This document shows positions 1 through 9,141 of a stretch of DNA of 64,000 nucleotides, piece after piece (the first letter of the stretch is position 1; every line of letters begins with the position of its first letter). Source of the DNA: JAHQVI01 sp963749875 (GTDB lineage: Bacteria; Pseudomonadota; Alphaproteobacteria; Rhizobiales; Rhodomicrobiaceae); NCBI GenBank assembly GCA_963749875.1, contig CAVVOX010000006.1:62001-126000 (forward strand). Reading direction: 5' to 3'. The notes under the pieces are model-generated. The model saw only the letters and a program-made list of their open reading frames with translations, was not told where the DNA came from and made no database searches. The translations under genes were made by a program, and so were the position numbers.

Positions 1-621
1 CCGGTAGATCAGAAACTCCGGGTGCCACTGCACGCCGACCCGGAAGGGATGCGCCGGATCCTCGATCGCTTGAATGACCTCATATTCATCCCGCCCGGCG
101 ATCTTCAGTCCCTCTCCGACACGGTCGACCGCCTGGCGATGAAGGCTGTTCACCCTCAGGGGGGCGGACCCGATGAAGCCGGCGAGCTTTGTGCCGTCCA
201 TAAGCTGGACATTCTTGCTCGGCAGGGGTGTCCACATCTTCGGCATCCCGGCATAGACCTTGCGCACATCCTGATGGAGCGATCCGCCATAATAGACATT
301 CAGCATCTGCGCGCCCCGGCACACGCCGAGCACCGGCAGATTGAGCGGCGCGGCCCGCTCGAGCAGCTTCAGTTCCAGAGCATCTCTTTCCGGATCGATG
401 CGGATATCGACCGTCGGCTCGCCGTGATAAAGCTCCGCGCTGATGTCGTCACCCCCGCCGACGATGAGACCATCGAACTGGCGCTCATCGATATCCGCAA
501 CGGGCGCGATCAGGCGCACCGGCCGCGCGCCGAGCAGTCTCAGCGTCAGCCAATAGAACCACCACATGAACCGGCCGCCGCCGAGTGAACTCGTCACGCC
601 TATGCAGGGTTTCTTGCTCAT
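1..621 (-). CDS. Class I glutamine amidotransferase (peptidase C26 / PuuD-like), 3' end outside window
   Basis: This reading frame stays open to the window edge, so 207 codons are visible and the C-terminus is missing. It has the class I glutaminase triad of gamma-glutamyl-GABA hydrolase-type enzymes: the nucleophile elbow GVCRGAQ with Cys101, and QWHPE with His200 and Glu202. The family cleaves gamma-glutamyl amides or supplies ammonia from glutamine. The ATG at 619-621 overlaps the stop of the upstream amidoligase frame as ATGA, so the two are probably translationally coupled. Amidoligase-amidotransferase pairs are a known arrangement in which the amidotransferase trims or feeds the amide product. 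The exact substrate is unknown. Confidence 0.85.
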   Translation of the reverse strand, partial: MSKKPCIGVTSSLGGGRFMWWFYWLTLRLLGARPVRLIAPVADIDERQFDGLIVGGGDDISAELYHGEPTVDIRIDPERDALELKLLERAAPLNLPVLGVCRGAQMLNVYYGGSLHQDVRKVYAGMPKMWTPLPSKNVQLMDGTKLAGFIGSAPLRVNSLHRQAVDRVGEGLKIAGRDEYEVIQAIEDPAHPFRVGVQWHPEFLIYR

Positions 622-1614
622 AGCAGGACCAGCCATTCACTCGATTTGATCGCCCAGTCATCCGGTATCAGACGCTGCTCGTTCGCCCGATAGGCCGCTC
701 CCATATCGTTCAACACTTCGCGCCGCTCGGCAAGGCGTTCGACGACCGACCACCTGTTCCATTCGAGCGTCACATTCCAATTCGGATCGCCAAGATTGGC
801 ATCGGGGAGCCGGTAGTGAAATGTCGGCCGCTTCTTGACGCGCGTATCGGAAACGGCGGCGCGCACGCGATCTTCGTCGATCCAGGCGAAAAGCGGGAGC
901 ATGTCGAGTTCGCGGTTCCGAGTTCGGATTGGCAAACAGGTAATCATCGATCAGCCTGTCCATGGTTGGCCAATAGTTCGGATTCACGATCTGCGCCGTA
1001 TATTCCCTCGAAAAGGCTTCATTATAAGCGGCAAGACGGCGCGTGAGATCGATCGACATGATCCCCCGCAGCCAATCCGACATCAGAAGATAAGCCTTCA
1101 GCACGGATGTGATCCACTGCGCACTGGCCTCGGCAATCTCCGGATTGAGCTGAGCGCCGAACGCATAGAGCGGGTTGGCGCGGGTCCCTGCAACGCCCGA
1201 TGCGTTCAGCGCATCGACAAGCTCATCGAGTCTCTGCAATTCGGTGAGCGGAATTGGCGGGCAAACGATCTCGCAGGGCATGACGATGGAGCTGATATCG
1301 CCGAGCACGCTGTGTAGCTGGACCTGAAATTCCTCCCATGCGGCGCTGAAGGGCCCTTGTGGCGTCTCATAGGCTGCGCTGTGGTGGGCGAGCCAGGTAT
1401 CCAGTTCGCAGGTGAAATCCCCGAGCGCGGTGTTCTTGACATGGAAGCGGTGTGAATCGGCCCGGACGATCTCGCCTCCGAAGACGGACTGGACCTTTAA
1501 GGCGCTCTCACGCACCGAAATCGCAGCGAATTCCAATTCGACACCGACCCCCCTCACCTTGCCTTCGCTGCTGATCTGACGGGGCGGCAGTCTCAGCCTC
1601 TTTGCGGGTAGCAA
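618..1614 (-). pseudogene. Amidoligase-family (ATP-dependent amide ligase) gene with one frameshift
   Basis: The first frame (TTG start at 1614 down to about 940) matches the putative amidoligase family related to glutamine synthetase-like amide ligases. Near 920-945 the similarity moves to the frame that ends at 618 (segments DMLPLFAWIDEDRVR and RPTFHYRLPDANLGDPNW). That second frame overlaps the next start as ATGA, which supports it as the true C-terminus. One extra base (or two missing) in the stretch of about 20 bases around 925-940 would explain the break. It may be a real inactivating mutation or a sequencing error. The permease stop lies 10 bases upstream in the same register, so the three genes look like one operon. 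Start choice is uncertain because stops lie just upstream and no ATG is available. Confidence 0.7.
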
Positions 1615-1623
1615 ATCTTATCC

Positions 1624-2889
1624 TCATCCAAAATAAGCGACGATCCGGCGCGTAAGCTCGGCGGCCAAAAACAGGCTGGTCGTCAGAAAGCCGAGTATGG
1701 GTATGATACGCGGTATTGTGAACACATTGCGCTCGGGGAGTGTTCCGCGTTTGAGGCGCCAAAGCGACAGATTGACAAGCGCAAATGCCGCCAGCGTGAG
1801 CGCCGATGTCGTTTGCGCCAGGTCGCGCAACGACAATGTCAGACCGAGGGCGAGAACGACGAGGCAGACCGCGAGCGTCGCAATGACCGGCGTGTGCGTC
1901 GTCGGGGAGACCCAGCCGAGCATTTCCGGAATCTGGCCCTGCCGCGCCAGGCCATAGAGCACGCGGGAGGCCATCACCAGTTGAATGATCACGCCGTTGA
2001 CGACGGCGATGACGGCGATGACGCTGAAAGCTTCCGTGCTATGGCCGGAAAGGCGGCCGAAGATTTCCGCCAGGGGCGCGTCGGATCCCCGCAATTCGCC
2101 GGGCGGCACGGTGCTGACGGCGACAAGCGCGACCCAGATATAAAGAACGATCGTTATGATGAGGGTCAGAGCGATCGCGCGCGGCATCGTTCGGCTCGGC
2201 TCTTTCACCTCCTCGATCACATTGACCATGTCCTCAAAGCCGATGAAAGCGAAGAAGGCGAGCAGGATTGAAGCGGAGAGCCCGGTTAGAAGCGTGAGAT
2301 TGAAGGGAGCCGCATTGGCGCTGGCATTGGCCGCCATCGTGATGGGATCGGCCGGCGCATAGAGGATGACGAGCAGGAGCCCGGCAATCTCCACCAGTGT
2401 GAGCAGCGCGGTCATGACCAGCGATTTCAGAATGCCCCATGTAACCAGACTGCCGAGACACGCGAGCAGCAGGATGAAGAGAAGCGCATCGGGCGCACCG
2501 ACGATCTGCTTCAGATAGCCGACCCCGCCTTGCAGAAGCGTCGCGGAGGAGATCGTTCCCGAAAACGCGACGGCCAGTCCGGCAATCAGGGAGATATCCC
2601 TGAGCCCCAGCCCTTCACGAATATAGGCGGCCTCGCCCGCGCTGACCGGAAAGCGGGTGGCGAGTTCGGCAAAGGAGGCCGCCGAAAGCCCCGCAATCAC
2701 GCCGGCAATGAGAAATGCGAGCGGCAGATAATAGCCTGCGCTGGCTCCGCTCTCGCCGATCACGACATAGACTCCGGCGCCGATCGTCGTGCCGAGGCCG
2801 TAGAGCGTCAGCAAGGGCAGGGTGATTTTGCGGGCGAGTGCAGCTTGGGGTTGCCGCACCTTTATGGCTGTCTCTGTTTCCCTTTGCAT
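1624..2889 (-). CDS. APC-superfamily amino acid permease
   Basis: A 421-aa protein made almost entirely of hydrophobic segments, about 11-12 predicted membrane helices. The N-terminal GLGTTIGAGVYVVIGE stretch is the glycine-rich helix-1 motif of amino acid-polyamine-organocation permeases, and FIGFEDMVNVIEEVKEPSRT is the conserved helix-6/loop region. It most likely imports an amino acid or amine by proton or sodium coupling in the inner membrane. It is the first gene of an apparent permease-amidoligase-amidotransferase operon, so its substrate may be the amino group that the ligase conjugates. ATG at 2887-2889. Confidence 0.88.
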   Translation of the reverse strand: MQRETETAIKVRQPQAALARKITLPLLTLYGLGTTIGAGVYVVIGESGASAGYYLPLAFLIAGVIAGLSAASFAELATRFPVSAGEAAYIREGLGLRDISLIAGLAVAFSGTISSATLLQGGVGYLKQIVGAPDALLFILLLACLGSLVTWGILKSLVMTALLTLVEIAGLLLVILYAPADPITMAANASANAAPFNLTLLTGLSASILLAFFAFIGFEDMVNVIEEVKEPSRTMPRAIALTLIITIVLYIWVALVAVSTVPPGELRGSDAPLAEIFGRLSGHSTEAFSVIAVIAVVNGVIIQLVMASRVLYGLARQGQIPEMLGWVSPTTHTPVIATLAVCLVVLALGLTLSLRDLAQTTSALTLAAFALVNLSLWRLKRGTLPERNVFTIPRIIPILGFLTTSLFLAAELTRRIVAYFG

Positions 2890-3148
2890 GGAACCTCCCC
2901 GTGAAATCTACCGCAATGCCAATCCATTGCTGCGGCTCCGGATAGCGGCATCATTACATGGGTTTAAAGGAGATCGGGCAAATTCGGCCTCTGGGGGGAA
3001 AAGTCTTGTGCAACAGATGATCGGCACATAAAACTTGAACAAAATACATAATACAAACGTCGTAAGGAACAATGCGGCGTCTCAGAGGACGTTCACGTAT
3101 TGTGTGAGATGCGGACCCGTCGGCGTGACGCAACGAACGGGGCGGAGG

Positions 3149-3787
3149 ATGGCCAAGTATTACGCGTGGGACGTGACTGGCGTTGTCGTAGGGCTCCAGG
3201 CCTGGGCCGAGCCGGACATCGCCGAAGAGACGGACAGCGACGGAACCGGCTCGGTGCAGATTGCGTCCGAGATGATCGAACGGCAAACCTTCGGCATCCG
3301 TCAGCGCAATGGCCGCGAAGCCGAGGTCAGCCTCGTCAATAGTGGGTTGCTTCTGCGCAACGGCCATGTCGTAACGGCGGTCTGGGTTGCACGCAGGGGC
3401 GTCAGGCACGGCTATTGTATGCTGGTTGACAATCACACCACGGGCGCGCAGATCCGGCTGCCTCAGAACGTCACGAGGGTCAGGCCGAAGATCGGCCTCG
3501 CGCGCACCGCAAAATTCGGCTTGCTCGCCACCATTCCCGCCGCGCTCACCCTGTTGATGTGGCTGCTGATGCCGGGCAGCCTGGAATCGGTGAACGTCAA
3601 TCTCTTTTTCATCAGCGCGACCGTCGCATTGGTTGTCCTGTTCCTGATCGGACTGATCGTTTCCAAACTCGTTCTCGATTATCTTCAGGCGGACGACGAT
3701 CAGGATATCTGGCAGGCGGCGGAACAAGTGGCAGCTGAAAGGCGTCGCGAGATCGGCGAAAGGATGCGGTCTCATTCGCGCCGCTAA
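3149..3787 (+). CDS. Hypothetical protein with two C-terminal membrane helices
   Basis: A 212-aa protein starting MAKYYAWDVTG; the start is chosen because GGGGCGGAGG sits right before the ATG, whereas the upstream in-frame extension is low in coding character. The N-terminal about 115 residues are soluble and contain a short beta-rich stretch (LRNGHVVTAVWVARRG). Two hydrophobic segments follow at roughly residues 125-145 and 155-175, and then a charged cytoplasmic tail (QAAEQVAAERRREIGERM). No known family was recognised. It stands alone between divergent or convergent neighbours. Role unknown; membrane location is inferred from hydropathy. Confidence 0.7.
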   Translation: MAKYYAWDVTGVVVGLQAWAEPDIAEETDSDGTGSVQIASEMIERQTFGIRQRNGREAEVSLVNSGLLLRNGHVVTAVWVARRGVRHGYCMLVDNHTTGAQIRLPQNVTRVRPKIGLARTAKFGLLATIPAALTLLMWLLMPGSLESVNVNLFFISATVALVVLFLIGLIVSKLVLDYLQADDDQDIWQAAEQVAAERRREIGERMRSHSRR

Positions 3788-3844
3788 CACCGGATCTGGC
3801 CAAGGCGAAGATCCCGGCGGGCCATTACGGCAGACGGCGGCGCG

Positions 3845-5488
3845 TCAGCCGAACTCGCTCCGTGAGCGCTCACGCAGGAATATCAGCCCGATAATGAATG
3901 TGAGCATCGCAACCACCACAGGATACCAAAGCCCGTAATAGATGTTCCCCGTGGCGGCCACCATGGCCGTGGCGACAAGCGGGAGCATGCCGCCGAACCA
4001 GCCATTGCCGATATGGTAGGGCAGAGACAGCGATGTGTAGCGGATACGCGCAGGGAAGAGGTCCACCAGAAACGCCGCCATCGGCCCGTAGACCATGCAG
4101 ACATAGATCAACATGATCAGGAGCAGGAGGATGGCGAGCGGCGTGTTCATCTTTGCGATGTCTGCCTTGACCGGATATCCCTGGATGGTGAGAGCCAGGA
4201 AGAGATTTTCCTTTCGGTTCTTCGCTTCCCAGTCGTCGATCGGCAAGGGGCGCAAAGGCCCGACCTTCACCGTGCCCAGCTCACCGGGCCGGTCGACGGT
4301 TTCGAAGGAAATGCCGAGTTTGGTCAAATAATCCTTGGCACGGTCACAATCGGAAAAATCCGTCCAGGGACCGACGAAGATGTGGAAGTGACACCTACCG
4401 GCATCTGCTGCCATGACGACCTTGGTGTTTTCCTGAAAAGCCGCGAGGTCGGGGTTAACCGCCCGTGTCAAGGCGGAATAGATCGGGAAATAGGTCAGCG
4501 CCGCCAGCAGACAGCCTGCAAGGATAATCGGTTTTCGGCCGATCTTGTCCGACAGCCAGCCGAAGAACACGAAAAACGGCGTGCCAAGGACGAGCGTGAT
4601 CATCATGAGCTGATAGGCGACGTCGTAATCCGTTTTCAGCGTGATCTGCAAAAAGAAGAGGGCGTAGAATTGTCCGGTGTACCACACGACGCCTTGCCCC
4701 GCCGTCGCTCCCAGAAGCGCGAAAAGCACCTTGCGCCCGTTCGAGATCCTGAAAAAACTCTCCGCAATAGGCGCGCGGGAGAGCTGTCCGACCTCTTTCA
4801 TATAGCGGTAGAGCGGCGATTTATTCATGCGCAGCCGGATATAGGCCGAGAAAACCAGAAGGATGATTGAAAGCAGAAAGGGAACCCGCCAGCCCCATTC
4901 CTTGAAGTAGCCTTCCGGGATGGTTGCCCGGCAAAGCACGATGACGAACAGCGACAGGAAAAAGCCGATCGTTGCGGTCGTCTGGATCCAGCTCGTCGCC
5001 CAGCCACGGGAGGAGATCGGCGTGTGCTCGGCGACATAGGTCGCGGCGCCGCCATATTCGCCGCCGAGGGCGAAGCCTTGCGCCAGCCGCAGCAGCACCA
5101 GCATCAACGGGGCGACCCAGCCGATATGTTCATAGGTGGGAATCAGGCCGACAGCGAATGTCGATGTTCCCATGAGGATAATGGTGATCAGAAAGGCGTA
5201 TTTGCGCCCGAGCCGGTCGCCGATGCGCCCGAAGTAGACGGCGCCGAACGGGCGGATAAGAAATCCGGCGGCATAGGTGGCAAGTGCCGAGAGCAGAGCC
5301 GCCGTGTCGTTGCCGGGCGGGAAGAACAGCGATGCAAAGAACGGCGCGAGAGTGGCGTAAAGATAGAAATCATACCACTCGAATATGGTGCCGAGCGATG
5401 ACGCAAAAACGACGCGCCGCTGCTCCGCTGGACTGACGTAAACAACGGCGGGCCGCCGAGGGGCGGTCCCGGCATTCACAAAACGCAT
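3845..5488 (-). CDS. MFS transporter of the metabolite:H+ symporter (MHS) family
   Basis: A 547-aa MFS protein with 12 helices. It shows the MHS signature at the first helix (GTIFEWYDFYLY), the loop 2-3 motif GRIGDRLGRKYAF, and a second copy GWLSDKIGRKPIIL at the start of the second half. A soluble insert of about 90 residues between helices 8 and 9 (from AFQENTKVV to PVKADIAKM) is common in the long MHS subgroup annotated for organic acids and osmolytes. The start at 5488 is chosen because GGGGGAGG lies 4 bases upstream; a longer reading to 5581 has no comparable ribosome site. Substrate unknown. Confidence 0.85.
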   Translation of the reverse strand: MRFVNAGTAPRRPAVVYVSPAEQRRVVFASSLGTIFEWYDFYLYATLAPFFASLFFPPGNDTAALLSALATYAAGFLIRPFGAVYFGRIGDRLGRKYAFLITIILMGTSTFAVGLIPTYEHIGWVAPLMLVLLRLAQGFALGGEYGGAATYVAEHTPISSRGWATSWIQTTATIGFFLSLFVIVLCRATIPEGYFKEWGWRVPFLLSIILLVFSAYIRLRMNKSPLYRYMKEVGQLSRAPIAESFFRISNGRKVLFALLGATAGQGVVWYTGQFYALFFLQITLKTDYDVAYQLMMITLVLGTPFFVFFGWLSDKIGRKPIILAGCLLAALTYFPIYSALTRAVNPDLAAFQENTKVVMAADAGRCHFHIFVGPWTDFSDCDRAKDYLTKLGISFETVDRPGELGTVKVGPLRPLPIDDWEAKNRKENLFLALTIQGYPVKADIAKMNTPLAILLLLIMLIYVCMVYGPMAAFLVDLFPARIRYTSLSLPYHIGNGWFGGMLPLVATAMVAATGNIYYGLWYPVVVAMLTFIIGLIFLRERSRSEFG

Positions 5489-5698
5489 CGTCCTCCCCCG
5501 CAGCCAAGCGGGCCATGGGTCGGGAAATTCTGAATTATGACAGTGTCGCGGCCCCGTCCCACCATCCGGTAAGTGCGTCAAACTAGCGGATTAGGTGCCA
5601 ATTTGCCAACAAACTTTTGCGGAGAATATGGATATTGACCTTTCGACCAAAATCACTGCGGATTGGAGGCTTTGCGCCTCCGCAAGGCCGTGAGCCCG

Positions 5699-6166
5699 TC
5701 AAATTGCGGCAACCCCCTTGAACCGGGCAAAGATCCGATCCTCGCCTGCGCCGAACAAAATCACGTCGTAAGCCTCCGGTTCACGCCCCTCGACCTCCAT
5801 GCCTGGTGAGCCGATGGGCATTCCTGGCACGGCAAGCCCCTTACCCGCAGGCTTTTCCTTCAGCAGACGAATAATTGCTGAGGCCGGCACGTGGCCCTCG
5901 ATGATGTAGCCGCCGATCTCGGCCGTGTGACACGATGCGAGCTGCGACGGAATCCCGAGCCGTTGCTTGATGCCCCACATGGCCGGCCGTTCGTCGACGG
6001 TCACCGAGAAGCCGGCGGCGCGCAGATGATCGACCCACGCGGCGCAGCAGCCGCAATTGGGGTCTTTGTGAACGATCGCAGCGGGAAGCGCCTCGGCGCG
6101 TGCGGAATTCAGCATCCCGAGGCCGGCAAGCGCGCCGACGGCAATCAGGGAACGGCGTGTGATCAT
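5699..6166 (-). CDS. DUF411 periplasmic metal-binding protein
   Basis: A 155-aa exported protein. The N-terminus MITRRSLIAVGALAGLG carries an RR pair and hydrophobic core like a Tat or Sec signal, cleaved after ARA. The mature part has the family's Cys motif DPNCGCCAAW, then conserved AIVHK, SCHTAEIGGYIIEGHVP and GLAVPGMPIGSPGME segments. DUF411 proteins are thioredoxin-fold-like metal-binding proteins usually found in copper resistance clusters. Here it lies beside csoR and divergent copA, so a periplasmic copper-handling role is the reasonable inference. It may be cotranscribed with csoR (52-base gap, same strand). Confidence 0.85.
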   Translation of the reverse strand: MITRRSLIAVGALAGLGMLNSARAEALPAAIVHKDPNCGCCAAWVDHLRAAGFSVTVDERPAMWGIKQRLGIPSQLASCHTAEIGGYIIEGHVPASAIIRLLKEKPAGKGLAVPGMPIGSPGMEVEGREPEAYDVILFGAGEDRIFARFKGVAAI

Positions 6167-6217
6167 AATGCGTTGTCCTTATATTTGCTGCCTCGACAGA
6201 TCAGCGAGTCCGCGGGC

Positions 6218-6493
6218 TCAACGTTCCGTTCGCGAAAGGACCTGCATCAATTCGGCGACTTTACGGCGCTGCTCATCCGCATCCCCGCTGGCGATGGCGT
6301 GCTCGACGCAATGAGCGACATGATCGCGCAAAATCTCCTCCGCGACCCGGCGCAACGCCGCGCGAGCGGCGCTGATCTGCGTGATGATATCGATACAGTA
6401 ACGGTCTTCTTCGAGCATACGGGCGATGCCGCGCACTTGCCCTTCGACCCGGCTGAGGCGCTTGGCGCAGGCGTTTTTAGTGTCCGTTTGCAT
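6218..6493 (-). CDS. csoR: CsoR-type Cu(I)-sensing transcriptional repressor
   Basis: A 91-aa all-helical CsoR/RcnR/FrmR-family regulator when started at MQTDTKNACAKR (ATG 6491-6493). The copper triad has the expected spacing: Cys33, His58 and Cys62, with gaps of 25 and 4 residues as in Mycobacterium CsoR. Copper binding releases such repressors from DNA. Between this gene and copA lie two palindromes of the AATACCC-GGGTATT type expected for the operator. A good minus-strand promoter (TTGACA at 6529-6524, 17-base spacer, GTATTT at 6506-6501) ends 7 bases before the ATG, so the csoR transcript may be nearly leaderless. Confidence 0.88.
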   Translation of the reverse strand: MQTDTKNACAKRLSRVEGQVRGIARMLEEDRYCIDIITQISAARAALRRVAEEILRDHVAHCVEHAIASGDADEQRRKVAELMQVLSRTER

Positions 6494-6501
6494 GGTTGAC
6501 A

Positions 6502-6520
6502 AATACCCTGGAGGGGTATT
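6502..6520. promoter_or_regulatory. CsoR-box-like palindrome 1
   Basis: Palindrome AATACCC-N5-GGGTATT. It lies between the -35 (6529-6524, minus) and -10 (6506-6501, minus) of the csoR promoter and overlaps the -10, so bound repressor would block csoR. A plus-strand TTGACA (6496-6501) next to it could also serve copA. Confidence 0.75.
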
Positions 6521-6538
6521 AGGTGTCAAGCAAAGGCA

Positions 6539-6555
6539 ATACCCCGATAGGGTAT
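6539..6555. promoter_or_regulatory. CsoR-box-like palindrome 2
   Basis: Second palindrome, ATACCC-N5-GGGTAT, 18 bases past the first and closer to copA. The same half-sites recur in both. It overlaps an in-frame ATG at 6554, which is one reason to place the copA start at 6590. Confidence 0.72.
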
Positions 6556-6589
6556 GCGATCAGAAACGATTAACCGACGGTATCAGGCC

Positions 6590-8953
6590 ATGACCTCGCA
6601 AAACGCGCACATCCATTCTCATGACAATCGCGGCGAGCACCAGCACCACGGCGAGGCGCCCAGTGTCGCCGTCAAAGATCCCGTCTGCGGCATGACGGTC
6701 GATCCCGCAACGGCAAAACACCAGACCGTCTATCAGGGCGAGACCTACTATTTCTGCGGCGCCGGCTGCCGCGAAAAATTCGAGGCCGATCCGCAGCGTT
6801 ACCTTTCTCCACAGCCGGCGCCCGCCGAGACGGTGCCGGAGGGCACGATCTATACCTGCCCGATGCATCCCGAAATCCGCCAGGTCGGCCCCGGCTCCTG
6901 CCCGATCTGCGGCATGGCGCTTGAGCCGGAGCTGGTCACGGCGGAGGCTACGCCAAACCCTGAACTCGCCGACATGACCCGCCGCTTCTGGGTGGGCCTT
7001 GCGCTTGCCCTGCCGGTGTTCCTGCTGGAAATGAGCGGCCATTTGGCGGGTCTCCATTTCTTCGGGCCTCAGCTTTCGAATTGGGTCCAGCTCGCGCTGG
7101 CCACGCCCGTCGTCCTCTGGGCGGGATGGCCGTTCTTTGTGCGCGGCTGGCAATCGCTGGTGACCCGCAATCTCAATATGTTCACGCTCATCGCCATGGG
7201 AACCGGCGTGGCGTGGGTCTACAGCGTCGTCGCGACGCTCGCACCCGGCATCTTTCCCGCCGCCTTCCGGACTGCGGGAGGCGCGGTGCCGGTCTATTTC
7301 GAGGCCGCGGCGGTGATCACCGTGCTCGTTCTGATCGGCCAGGTTCTCGAATTGCGCGCCCGGGAGCAGACGAGCGGCGCCATCCGCGCACTGCTCGACC
7401 TCGCTCCGAAAACCGCGCGGCGCATCCGGGCGGACGGAACGGATGAGGACATCGCTCTGGAGGAGGTCCAACTGGACGATCGGCTGCGCGTGCGCCCCGG
7501 CGAGCGGGTTCCGGTGGACGGCGAGGTGCTGGATGGGCGAAGCGCGGTCGACGAGTTGATGGTCACCGGCGAGTTGATGCCCGTCGGCAAGGAGCCCGGC
7601 GCGTCCGTCATCGGCGGCACGGTCAATCAGGGCGGCAGCTTCATCATGTGCGCCAAAAGGATCGGGCGCGACACCATGCTGGCCCAGATCGTGCAGATGG
7701 TCGCCCAGGCACAGCGCTCCCGCGCGCCGATCCAGCGGCTCGCCGACCAGGTGTCCGGCTGGTTCGTGCCGACAGTGCTGACCGTCGCCTTTATCGCCTT
7801 TATCGCCTGGAGCGTCTGGGGACCGGAGCCGCGTTTCACCTTCGGCATGATCGCTGCGGTCTCGGTGCTGATCATCGCATGCCCCTGCGCGCTCGGCCTT
7901 GCGACGCCGATGTCGATCATGGTGGGTGTCGGGCGCGGCGCACGAGGCGGCGTTCTCATCAAGAATGCCGAGGCGCTGGAGCGGCTGGAAAAGGTCGATA
8001 CGATCGTCATCGACAAGACCGGGACGCTGACGGAGGGCAAGCCCAAAGTCGTGGCCGTCAGAACGAGCGGTGTGGATGAAGACGATCTGCTGCGGCTTAC
8101 GGCGAGCGTGGAGCGGGCGAGCGAGCATCCGCTTGCCGCCGCAATCGTCGAGGCCGCGAAAGAGCGCGGCCTCGCCCTCGCCGATACGGCGGAGTTCGAC
8201 GCGCCTGCCGGCAAGGGCGTCACCGGCATCGTCGACGGGCAACATGTCACGATCGGCAATCGCGCCATGATGACGAAGGCGGGCATCGACACCGAAGCGC
8301 TTCACGCGGAGGCTGAAGAGCTGCGCAAGGAAGGCGCCACAGTAGTCTTTGTCGCCCTGGATGGTGCGCCCCGCGGCGTCATTGCGATTGCCGATCCGGT
8401 CAAAGCGACGACGCCTGCGGCGCTGGCGGCACTCAAGAAGACCGGCCTGCATATCGTCATGCTCACCGGCGATAACCGCACGACGGCGGAGGCGGTCGCC
8501 CGCAAGCTGGGCATCGACGAGGTCGAGGCGGAGATCCTGCCGGAAGACAAAGCCAAGGCCGTGGCGCGGCTGCAAGGGCAGGGCCGGGTCGTCGCCATGG
8601 CGGGCGACGGCGTGAACGATGCGCCTGCCCTTGCAGCCGCCGATGTCGGCATCGCGATGGGCACTGGCACGGATGTGGCAATGGAAAGCGCCGGGGTCAC
8701 GCTGGTCAAGGGCGATCTCGGCGGCATTGTGCGCGCCCGCAAGCTGTCCGAAGCGGTGATGGGCAATATTCGCCAGAACCTCTTCTTCGCTTTCATCTAC
8801 AATGCGGCGGGCGTGCCGGTCGCGGCGGGCATCCTTTATCCCTTCCTGGGGATTCTGCTCTCGCCGATCATCGCGGCGGCGGCCATGTCGCTGTCCTCGG
8901 TCAGTGTCATTGGCAATGCGCTGAGGCTGCGAGCTGTGGACATCGAGGGCTGA
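6590..8953 (+). CDS. copA: Copper-translocating P1B-type ATPase with YHS and heavy-metal-binding domains
   Basis: A 787-aa P1B-1 ATPase. The N-terminal His-rich leader is followed by a YHS-type domain (DPVCGM, YFCGAGCREKF, about residues 30-75) and a zinc/copper-binding finger (YTCPMHPEI, CPICGMALEP, about 88-114) instead of HMA domains. The core has TGE in the actuator (VTGELMPVGKE), the metal channel CPC (Cys431, Cys433), the phosphorylation site DKTGT (Asp475), and GDGVNDAP (672-679). It exports Cu(I) across the inner membrane using ATP. The ATG at 6590 is preferred because the alternative at 6554 lies inside an operator. It is divergent from csoR, and repression by CsoR is inferred. Confidence 0.93.
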   Translation: MTSQNAHIHSHDNRGEHQHHGEAPSVAVKDPVCGMTVDPATAKHQTVYQGETYYFCGAGCREKFEADPQRYLSPQPAPAETVPEGTIYTCPMHPEIRQVGPGSCPICGMALEPELVTAEATPNPELADMTRRFWVGLALALPVFLLEMSGHLAGLHFFGPQLSNWVQLALATPVVLWAGWPFFVRGWQSLVTRNLNMFTLIAMGTGVAWVYSVVATLAPGIFPAAFRTAGGAVPVYFEAAAVITVLVLIGQVLELRAREQTSGAIRALLDLAPKTARRIRADGTDEDIALEEVQLDDRLRVRPGERVPVDGEVLDGRSAVDELMVTGELMPVGKEPGASVIGGTVNQGGSFIMCAKRIGRDTMLAQIVQMVAQAQRSRAPIQRLADQVSGWFVPTVLTVAFIAFIAWSVWGPEPRFTFGMIAAVSVLIIACPCALGLATPMSIMVGVGRGARGGVLIKNAEALERLEKVDTIVIDKTGTLTEGKPKVVAVRTSGVDEDDLLRLTASVERASEHPLAAAIVEAAKERGLALADTAEFDAPAGKGVTGIVDGQHVTIGNRAMMTKAGIDTEALHAEAEELRKEGATVVFVALDGAPRGVIAIADPVKATTPAALAALKKTGLHIVMLTGDNRTTAEAVARKLGIDEVEAEILPEDKAKAVARLQGQGRVVAMAGDGVNDAPALAAADVGIAMGTGTDVAMESAGVTLVKGDLGGIVRARKLSEAVMGNIRQNLFFAFIYNAAGVPVAAGILYPFLGILLSPIIAAAAMSLSSVSVIGNALRLRAVDIEG

Positions 8954-9080
8954 GACCGGCGCGGGCGGCCCGAACCGTTTGTCTCTCCCCGCCCGATCGA
9001 TCATGCCGTTCTGGCAGAGATCCGGGCGGCAATAAACGATAAGCGCCATGGGCCGGCCCGAGGCCTTATCAATGCCGGCC

Positions 9081-9128
9081 TAGATCAGCGCTCGTTCAAT
9101 CGGCGCCAATTGAACGAGCGCTGATCTA
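9081..9128. repeat. Perfect inverted repeat, 20-bp arms
   Basis: Arms 9081-9100 and 9109-9128 are exact reverse complements with an 8-base loop (CGGCGCCA). It lies 128 bases after copA and has no clear T-run on the plus strand, so it is not a classical terminator. It could be a mobile hairpin, an mRNA-stabilising structure or a protein-binding palindrome. Confidence 0.8.
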
Positions 9129-9141
9129 TTTCAAAAGATGG

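Noticed and set aside
6554..6589. Upstream ATG start for copA
   Set aside because: It lies inside the second CsoR palindrome; ATG 6590 gives the normal leader.
6560..9049. 829-aa frame opposite copA
   Set aside because: It is antisense to a P-type ATPase with all motifs present; its composition is that of a shadow of a GC-rich gene.
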